Origin: Chloroflexota bacterium
GTDB taxonomy: Bacteria; Chloroflexota; UBA4733
Direction of reading: 5' to 3'
Assembly: GCA_025980355.1 (NCBI GenBank)
Contig: JAICXR010000052.1
Span: forward strand, 1-12,491
Length of the DNA: 12,491 nucleotides
Shown: positions 7,601 through 11,435 of the stretch, piece after piece
Numbering within the stretch: the stretch's first letter is position 1
Layout of the letters: each line of letters begins with the position of its first letter
Notes under the pieces: model-generated
What the model saw: only the letters and a program-made list of their open reading frames with translations
The model's database searches: none
Told to the model about the DNA's origin: nothing
Program-made: the position numbers and the translations under genes

Positions 7601-8200
7601 CTGCCCCACGCCTTCGCTATCGTCTCCCTCTTCACGCCCATCGACCGCCTCCAGTTCGACGCCCACTCGCCCGTGGCGATCGCCCGGCAGGAACCGCTGG
7701 AGGGACCGCGCGAAACCTATGCCCGGATCTGCGCCACCTTCCCGCACCGGAACCGAACGGTGCGCCTGACCGTGGACGTCGGGAAGGGCGTCGAGAACGC
7801 CAAATGGATCAAGCTGATCGGAGAGCGACGCCTCGGCGGACGGCCCGCCTTCTACAAGTTCGATTTCGCGGCTGGCCAGGCCATCGACGGCACGCAGACG
7901 AACCTCCACGCCGCCACCCGCGCCATACGCCAGCCCGGCGTCCCGGATAACGCGCACCTGACGATGCTGCGCCACGTCATCGAGAAGCGCTATCCGGCGG
8001 TCGGCATCCTGGCTATCCGCGAAGCGATGCGCTCGAACCAGCGCATCAGCGAACTGGCCGACCTGGCCACGGAGCTGCTCAGCAAGGGTCAGTGGACGAC
8101 CTACCGCCAGGGCCAGCGTCCGCAGCTCCCGGGGCAAGAGCTCACCCGCCTGCCGGGCGACGCCGGCAAAGCAGGGACGGCGGAGCGGCGGGTAGGGTAA
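4616..8200 (+). CDS. Multi-GAF sensor protein fused to a G6PDH-like/Gfo-Idh-MocA-like dehydrogenase domain
   Basis: The protein is 1194 aa and cytoplasmic, with no membrane segment or signal peptide. Residues about 12-180 form GAF-like region 1 (RSVVGLPLLSGSSLLGIVYL), 209-358 region 2, 362-620 an expanded and degenerate region 3, and 632-799 a clear GAF 4 (IRSLVALPLIARGHPIGVAVL, then AIAIQNARMY). Helical linkers join them. After a short linker, residues 807-1194 form an oxidoreductase-like region: Rossmann motif VLVGFGEWG (GxGxxG at 812-817), IEKPLG (913-918), DHYYFK (941-946), GIIEDMLPHAF with His998, and a late KWIKLIGERRL stretch. EKPxG, DHYxxK and the later His correspond to the NADP/G6P-site motifs and catalytic base of glucose-6-phosphate dehydrogenase. 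The region is shorter (about 390 versus 480-500 aa) and lacks the usual GxxGDLxxRK. No kinase, cyclase or DNA-binding output is seen. My inference is a sensor-regulated sugar-phosphate dehydrogenase or a pseudo-enzyme; the GAF ligands and the reaction are unknown. Confidence 0.85.
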   Translation: METAQTPPAATTSLLDVLRGTAGTLQAASGADIVAIYLFDAATRQYYAPVALGIPESDLTGSLADMQDQLARYDADRSEGKAPQQVRPADYGPTVWLTVSQQPLVVTNAQAELSTSFVRRLKIRSVVGLPLLSGSSLLGIVYLDYLQKPESDHSEAFRPATDDALARLQEEVAAAARAIEQARDAEERAAFIASSHLATRLTAGALGGGAAMGSLHRELGDALSHLLDVTRFDAALIYQAPAPGRLELVAQRGLPDAPARITRGEAGGEDGWPVDWDPQNDAQLGRAISAGGFSATVSLPLQIATQPPARSSPGAPPTTVGSLVMLSRDRLASQRVTPATHLLLQSAAELIAGALAGEKLFLSLEHANRVFGALSRLSGAILQPGATRQQVLDAVVRHLIDPDIPEFAFQFATVFLLAAPRPADPPMTLRVQMAAGATADGRIAAIPPNTPAASGTGPIRVPGWVQIPDRALAPDDILAYVAQQRHSVIVGPVAEGGSDRGDPEGLVNGYPPEQLARREIQAIGADGTVVAVAPAVLVGSHDAGVEQHVAAPDHPFTLAADIFEAYRHGDLLRVFIPFGLSVADRASGVLEVGYHRSQRRSIERTQVESLRATAAQIAVGVETARLYEETRLHAEQLEIIADVSKAMASSLDLDQTLHIVARCLERSVSASFCQIALYEEDGSAWYGAAATEDEALWRRQRGERGEGSFFFDLLETRTPMAIPDVQGHAAVNSYYARLFGIRSLVALPLIARGHPIGVAVLAQRDGRPAFGAEEVQRVEGLSHQAAIAIQNARMYASAEEDPHIQRDVVLVGFGEWGYKAYEHLLTLKQFFNFKIHVVERDTPGRRQALESAVRDVVKHGDAIYWDSADLSARAKLRRVLESSCYVITYIATPAPTHLAVLAQYYDLSNVVVIEKPLGAPAEAYREFLDSVEAGVQIVAADHYYFKLEVRLLHLLLTEERTLKSFLDDVEEIEIELVEERPLGGAAADIGIIEDMLPHAFAIVSLFTPIDRLQFDAHSPVAIARQEPLEGPRETYARICATFPHRNRTVRLTVDVGKGVENAKWIKLIGERRLGGRPAFYKFDFAAGQAIDGTQTNLHAATRAIRQPGVPDNAHLTMLRHVIEKRYPAVGILAIREAMRSNQRISELADLATELLSKGQWTTYRQGQRPQLPGQELTRLPGDAGKAGTAERRVG

Positions 8201-8215
8201 GGGGACATCGGGCCG

Positions 8216-8398
8216 CTACCGCTTCGGTCGGTTCGGCAGTCCCTTGGCGCGGCGCAGGATCGCATTGCCGACCATCACGCCCATGCCTTTGCCATGTTGG
8301 GGCATGCGTTGGCGCTCCGCGTCCTGACGCCGCTGCCGCCGCTCGGCGCGCGTCAGTTCCTCCCCGCGCTCGCCCTCTGCCCGTTCCTGCGTCTCCAT
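8216..8398 (-). CDS. Small highly basic hypothetical protein
   Basis: This is a 60-aa ORF starting at ATG 8398, just after a purine run containing GAGGAG (close to the start). Residues 1-32 are dominated by Glu, Arg and Gln and are probably one charged helix. The C-terminal half reads MPQHGKGMGVMVGNAILRR and then a Lys/Arg/Pro tail. It converges on the GAF-dehydrogenase gene, with only 15 nt between their stops. I do not recognise the family. The frame remains open upstream to 8482, but that extension would read through the 8453-8484 hairpin. High-GC DNA makes open frames common, so the gene call is moderate. Confidence 0.45.
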   Translation of the reverse strand: METQERAEGERGEELTRAERRQRRQDAERQRMPQHGKGMGVMVGNAILRRAKGLPNRPKR

Positions 8399-8452
8399 CG
8401 CTCCTCGCCCCTGTCGTCGCCGGGTGCCGACCGTCACTATACCCAGCAACGA

Positions 8453-8484
8453 ACGTGGGCACGGGAAGTATCCCGTGCCCACGT
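8453..8484. terminator. Perfect 14-bp hairpin, possible terminator of the 8505-8993 gene
   Basis: ACGTGGGCACGGGA (8453-8466) is exactly complementary to 8471-8484, with a 4-nt loop AGTA. It begins 20 nt past the stop of the minus-strand secreted-protein gene. It also lies upstream of the small ORF ending at 8216. No T-run follows on either strand, so it is not a textbook intrinsic terminator. It could instead stabilise the 3' end or be a repeat or protein-binding palindrome. Confidence 0.5.
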
Positions 8485-8504
8485 CGTACGCCTGCTACGC
8501 TCGA

Positions 8505-8993
8505 TTAGGCAGGCAGGTAGAAGAGCACGACCTGGCCGCCGCTCAAGACGTTGACGCCGACTACCTGGCCGATGGTGACCGGCACGGTGTTGTTGTTGAG
8601 GAAATTGCTGAGCGATATCGTGTTGCCGCTCAACACGTCGTTCACCGTCACGTTGTTGAGGAAGTCCTGAAGTACGCCGATCTGCACGTGGTTTTCGTTC
8701 AGCGCGTTGTTGAGCGCGTTGACATTGTTCCCGTTCAGCACGTCGTTCACGTTCACCAACTGGATGTTCGACCCGTTGAGCGAGCCGTTCAGGTTGTTGG
8801 TGAGCACGTTCAGGTTGCCGATCTGGGCGTTGATGTTGTTCAGCGCCGAGATCAGGTTGCCGAAGTTGGCCTGCTGGGCAGTCTGCGTCACCGGCGGTGC
8901 GGCCGAGGCGATGGCCGGCATTGCCGCCCCGCCCAGCACCATCGCCCCGCTCAGGAATGCCCCGGCGATATACTGCTTGGTCCCTCGCAACAC
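8505..8993 (-). CDS. Secreted Asn/Leu-rich repeat protein
   Basis: The predicted product is 162 aa with a clear Sec signal peptide: basic start MLRGTKQ, hydrophobic core (about 8-24) and cleavage after Ala29-Ser-Ala31 (IASA|APP). The mature 131 residues are very rich in Asn, Leu, Val and Gly and almost free of Lys and Arg, with no cysteine. Two imperfect units align: VNDVLNGNNVNALNNALNEN (82-101) and VNDVLSGNTISLSNFLNNN (118-136), each followed by a Val/Ile-rich QIG or TIG stretch. An earlier, looser unit spans about 44-73. The composition resembles beta-solenoid or amyloid-like surface proteins; I do not recognise a named family. I chose GTG at 8993 because GAAGGGAAAG sits 5-8 nt upstream and the signal peptide begins directly after it. 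The open frame to 9071 adds an implausible N-terminus. The gene appears monocistronic, with a leader hairpin upstream and a strong hairpin downstream. Confidence 0.8.
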   Translation of the reverse strand: MLRGTKQYIAGAFLSGAMVLGGAAMPAIASAAPPVTQTAQQANFGNLISALNNINAQIGNLNVLTNNLNGSLNGSNIQLVNVNDVLNGNNVNALNNALNENHVQIGVLQDFLNNVTVNDVLSGNTISLSNFLNNNTVPVTIGQVVGVNVLSGGQVVLFYLPA

Positions 8994-9274
8994 GAGTTCT
9001 TTCCCTTCTCTCTGGCCGCACCAGGCGGCCAACTCAACGCCGGTCCGACTACCGTGTCCGGACCCGGTCACCCGGAAACCATCGCAGGATGCGGGCCAAC
9101 ATTGACGAGAGGCCGGCGAAGGAAGCGAAATTTGCGTCCCGGCGAACCGGCTTGCCCTGCCCGCCCGGACGGAGAAATCCGGCTGTGCTACACTGCCAAC
9201 GGACCCACACCACCGGCTTCAGAGCGGTTCGCAACGACGGCATAATGAGATATTGAGATATATGGGCGAGGATC
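8994..9274. other. Divergent intergenic region between secreted protein and DUF3090-like genes
   Basis: About 280 bases separate the two divergent starts. On the minus strand, a leader hairpin lies 20 nt upstream of the GTG start: TGGCCGC and GCGGCCA at 9013-9031 around a 5-nt loop. Towards the plus-strand gene there is an extended -10-like element and, at 9239-9265, an AT-rich stretch with the repeat GAGATAT-TGAGATAT, unusual for this GC-rich window. No convincing gene was seen here; an open frame on the plus strand crosses it but has no ribosome site or recognisable protein. Confidence 0.5.
9166..9194 (+). promoter_or_regulatory. Candidate extended -10 promoter for the DUF3090-hydrolase pair
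   Basis: TGC-TACACT (9186-9194) fits an extended -10 element. The hexamer 17 nt before the -10 is CGGACG, a weak -35. The element lies 80 nt upstream of the ATG at 9275. It shares the TGCTAC core with the predicted purC promoter on the other strand. It was assigned by eye only. Confidence 0.28.
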
Positions 9275-9796
9275 ATGGCTGACGCGCAACACGAATTCGG
9301 GCTCGCGACACGATTGGATGCCGACGCCCTGGGCGAGCCGGGCAAACGAACGTTCCGCTTGCTTGTTCGCTCCGGCAGTTCGTCGGCCTTGATCTGGATC
9401 GAAAAGCAAGAGCTCATCGCCCTGGCCGTGGCCTTGGAGCAAGTGCTCGAGCAGGTGGCGCCGGAACAGGTCGCGCAGGCGGAGATGGCGCCCCGTTCCG
9501 GCCCCGTGCAAGACTTTCCGCTCAATCCGACGCTCGAATTTCGGGTCGGCCAGTTGCAGTTAGGCCACGACGGCAGCAACGAGCAGTTCCAGTTGATGGC
9601 TAGCGACGTCGAACAATTGGAAAAAGGGCAGACCACACCGACGCTCTCCGTCCGCATGCACTACGGTATGGCGAGCGCCCTCTGCCAGCAAATCGCCGCG
9701 CTCGCGGCGTCGGGGCGCCCGCTCTGCCCCCTCTGCGGGCAGCCGATGGGGCCGGAGCCGCACAGTTGCCCCCTCTCCAACGGCCATATCCACTGA
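9275..9796 (+). CDS. DUF3090-like conserved protein with C-terminal Cys/His cluster
   Basis: The product is 173 aa and cytoplasmic. The N-terminal part has the family pattern GEPGKRTFRLLVRSGSSS (20-37) followed by WIEKQELIALAVALEQVLEQ (41-60). It ends with GRPLCPLCGQPMGPEPHSCP and NGH. Both agree with my memory of the DUF3090 family, which has no established biochemical function. The C-terminal Cys151, Cys154, His163 and Cys165 form C-x2-C-x8-H-x-C, a possible zinc-binding knuckle. The ATG at 9275 is preceded by GGGCGAGGATC, a usable ribosome site. The next gene begins 15 nt after the stop, so the pair is probably one operon. The family assignment is from recalled motif pattern, not a search. 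Confidence 0.8.
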   Translation: MADAQHEFGLATRLDADALGEPGKRTFRLLVRSGSSSALIWIEKQELIALAVALEQVLEQVAPEQVAQAEMAPRSGPVQDFPLNPTLEFRVGQLQLGHDGSNEQFQLMASDVEQLEKGQTTPTLSVRMHYGMASALCQQIAALAASGRPLCPLCGQPMGPEPHSCPLSNGHIH

Positions 9797-9811
9797 AAAG
9801 GACGGTATATC

Positions 9812-10669
9812 GTGGCGTCGCCGGCGACGGGCCCAGCAACCCCCGACCGTGAAGTGCTGTCGCGCGACGTCCTGATCGACGGTCAACGCATCCACTACGA
9901 GCAGGCCGGCATGGGCTGCCCCGTCCTCCTGGTCCACGGGATCGCCGCTTCGCTGGTGGACTGGCGCTGGAACATCCCGGCGCTCGCCGAACACTTCGCC
10001 GTCACGGCGGTCGACCTACCGGGGTTCGGGGAAAGTGACATTCCCCGCCGCGGCTTTGCCCTGGCCGATGCGATGCCCTTTCTCGACGCCTTCCTGGACG
10101 CGCTCCAGATCGAGACGGTTCGCCTGGTGGGGAACTCTATGGGCGGTCTGATCTGCGCCCACTATGCCATCCGCCGCCCGGCACGCGTCGAACGGCTGCT
10201 GATGATCGATCCGGCGGGTCTGGCGCGCGACATCTCCATCCATTTGCGCCTGCTCTCCGTGCCACTGCTCGGGGAATGGGCGCTGCGGCCGAATCCCAAC
10301 ATCGGCAAGGTTGCCGCGCGCGGCCTCTTTTACGACCCAAGCCGTGCCCCGGCGGCCTGGATCGCCGATAAGGCCCGCGACCGCGGGCCGCGGGCGCGCG
10401 ACTTCCTGCTGCAATCGTTGCGCAGTGGCACGAACATCTTCGGCCTGCGCCAGGAAATCCTGATGCTCGATGGCCTGCGCCGGCTCGATATCCCCACCTT
10501 CGTCATGTGGGGCGAACACGACCACGTGGTGCCCGTCCGGCACCTCGCGCTGGTGAAAGCCCACTTGGAGAACGCCCGGGTCCATGTCTTCCCCACCGCC
10601 GGCCACGTGCCGATGGTGGAACGCCCGGAGGAGTTCAACCGGCTGGCGATAGAGTTCCTGTCCGGCTAA
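9812..10669 (+). CDS. Alpha/beta-fold hydrolase
   Basis: This is a 285-aa single-domain cytoplasmic hydrolase of the usual family length. The features in order are an oxyanion-loop HG in LLVHGIAAS (39-47), VDLPGFGES (67-75), the nucleophile elbow VGNSMGG with Ser109, MWGEHDHVVP with Asp237 and AGHVPMVERPEEF with His265. The Ser-Asp-His triad is therefore complete. A lid or cap region lies between about 135 and 210. The family covers esterases, epoxide hydrolases, C-C hydrolases and haloperoxidase-like enzymes; the Ser nucleophile excludes the Asp-type epoxide hydrolases and dehalogenases, but the substrate cannot be read from sequence. It starts at GTG 9812 with AAGGA at 9798-9802, and follows the DUF3090-like gene by 15 nt. 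Its stop overlaps the convergent SGNH hydrolase gene by 4 nt. Confidence 0.93.
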   Translation: MASPATGPATPDREVLSRDVLIDGQRIHYEQAGMGCPVLLVHGIAASLVDWRWNIPALAEHFAVTAVDLPGFGESDIPRRGFALADAMPFLDAFLDALQIETVRLVGNSMGGLICAHYAIRRPARVERLLMIDPAGLARDISIHLRLLSVPLLGEWALRPNPNIGKVAARGLFYDPSRAPAAWIADKARDRGPRARDFLLQSLRSGTNIFGLRQEILMLDGLRRLDIPTFVMWGEHDHVVPVRHLALVKAHLENARVHVFPTAGHVPMVERPEEFNRLAIEFLSG

Positions 10670-11307
10670 ATGTCCCCGTAGCCGACGCCGCGCAGCCAGG
10701 CACGCGCGATCACGGCGTGGCCCGGCGCGTTGGGGTGCACGCGATCACTCGCCCAGTAGGCCGCCGGCTGCCCCCGCAGCGCCTCGTCGAAGGCCGCCTG
10801 CGTCGGGATCAGGATGGCATCGAAGTCCCGCGCGAGGCGGTGAACGACCGGTAGGTAGCGGTCGATTATCGCCCGGAAGGGATCAGCACGGTTGCTCTCG
10901 ATGATGTAGGGCTCCATGAGGACTAGACGAGCGCGCGTCGCCTCCCGCGTACGGCGCAGCAATCGCTCGTAGGTGGCGGCGTATTCGTCGAGCAGCACGG
11001 CGTGCTCCGGACGCCCCTGGACCTGCCGCCACACGTCATTGATGCCGATCTTGATCGACAGCCAGTCGGGTTGCATCCGAACGACATCCTCTTCCCAGCG
11101 CCCATCAAGGTCGCGGATGGTGTTGCCGCCGATCCCCTGGTTAACGATGTCGAGGCCGAGTTCTGGATAGCGGGCGACCAAAAAGGCCCGCGCCAGGTGG
11201 ACATAGCCACTGCCATAGGGCGCCGCCTCCTTCCGACGCCCGGCGTCGGTGATGCTGTCGCCGATGAACAGGAGACGTTGCCCGGGTTGGAAGACCAGCG
11301 TGCCCAC
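10666..11307 (-). CDS. SGNH/GDSL-family hydrolase
   Basis: The product is 213 aa with all four SGNH blocks: Ser18 in FIGDSITDAGRR (14-25), Gly61 and Asn62 region in QGIGGNTIRDL, Asn90 in GINDVW, and Asp188 and His191 in SDRVHPNAPGH. Such enzymes hydrolyse esters, often acetyl or acyl groups on carbohydrates or lipids; the layout is closest to the Lipase_GDSL_2 type. There is no signal peptide from the chosen start, so it is probably cytoplasmic. The GTG at 11307 was chosen because AGGGAA lies just upstream. The frame stays open to 11379, but those codons lie in an intergenic palindromic repeat and encode an Arg-rich, implausible N-terminus. It may be read through from the deacetylase gene upstream, on the same strand. 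Confidence 0.9.
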   Translation of the reverse strand: MGTLVFQPGQRLLFIGDSITDAGRRKEAAPYGSGYVHLARAFLVARYPELGLDIVNQGIGGNTIRDLDGRWEEDVVRMQPDWLSIKIGINDVWRQVQGRPEHAVLLDEYAATYERLLRRTREATRARLVLMEPYIIESNRADPFRAIIDRYLPVVHRLARDFDAILIPTQAAFDEALRGQPAAYWASDRVHPNAPGHAVIARAWLRGVGYGDI

Positions 11308-11329
11308 GAGTTCCCTGAGTCCTTTCCCA

Positions 11330-11372
11330 CCCTCACCCCGCCTTCTCCGGTGCGCGGGCGAGAGTACGAGGG
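11330..11372. repeat. Degenerate partial copy of the palindromic intergenic repeat
   Basis: CCCTCACCCCGCCTTCTCC begins at 11330 and resembles the left half of the better-preserved unit next to it (11373-11428). GAGGG at 11368-11372 can pair with the opening CCCTC, and GCGAGAG within it recalls the GGAGAGGG arm. It looks like a decayed or recombined tandem neighbour of the full unit. Confidence 0.5.
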
Positions 11373-11428
11373 CCCTCACCCTGCCCTCTCCCCCGGGGAG
11401 AGGGTGGCGCGGCAGCGCCGGGTGAGGG
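11373..11428. repeat. REP-like palindromic element able to form a three-way junction
   Basis: CCCTCACCC (11373-11381) pairs with GGGTGAGGG (11420-11428). It encloses two further hairpins: CCCTCTCCCC with GGGGAGAGGG (11384-11404) and GGCGC with GCGCC (11406-11419, loop GGCA). I recall similar CCCTCACCC...GGGTGAGGG intergenic elements as common in several high-GC bacterial groups, including Chloroflexota. It starts 7 nt past the deacetylase stop, so it may also act as a terminator or mRNA-stability element. Confidence 0.8.
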
Positions 11429-11435
11429 CATTTGA

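Noticed and set aside
8505..8900. Short direct repeats in the secreted protein gene as a possible CRISPR or tandem DNA array
   Set aside because: The repeats are imperfect, keep the reading frame and match the protein repeat units, so they reflect the protein and not a CRISPR array.
8092..9245. Overlapping plus-strand frames through 8200-9245
   Set aside because: They are antisense to the secreted repeat protein and small ORF, have no ribosome site, and cross two hairpins.
9049..9657. 202-codon minus-strand frame opposite the DUF3090-like gene
   Set aside because: It is antisense to a protein with recognisable family motifs and has no recognisable product itself.
11308..11379. ATG start at 11379 for the SGNH hydrolase
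   Set aside because: The extra 24 codons lie largely in the palindromic repeat and encode an Arg/Gly-rich stretch. The GTG at 11307 has a ribosome site and sits right before the conserved domain.
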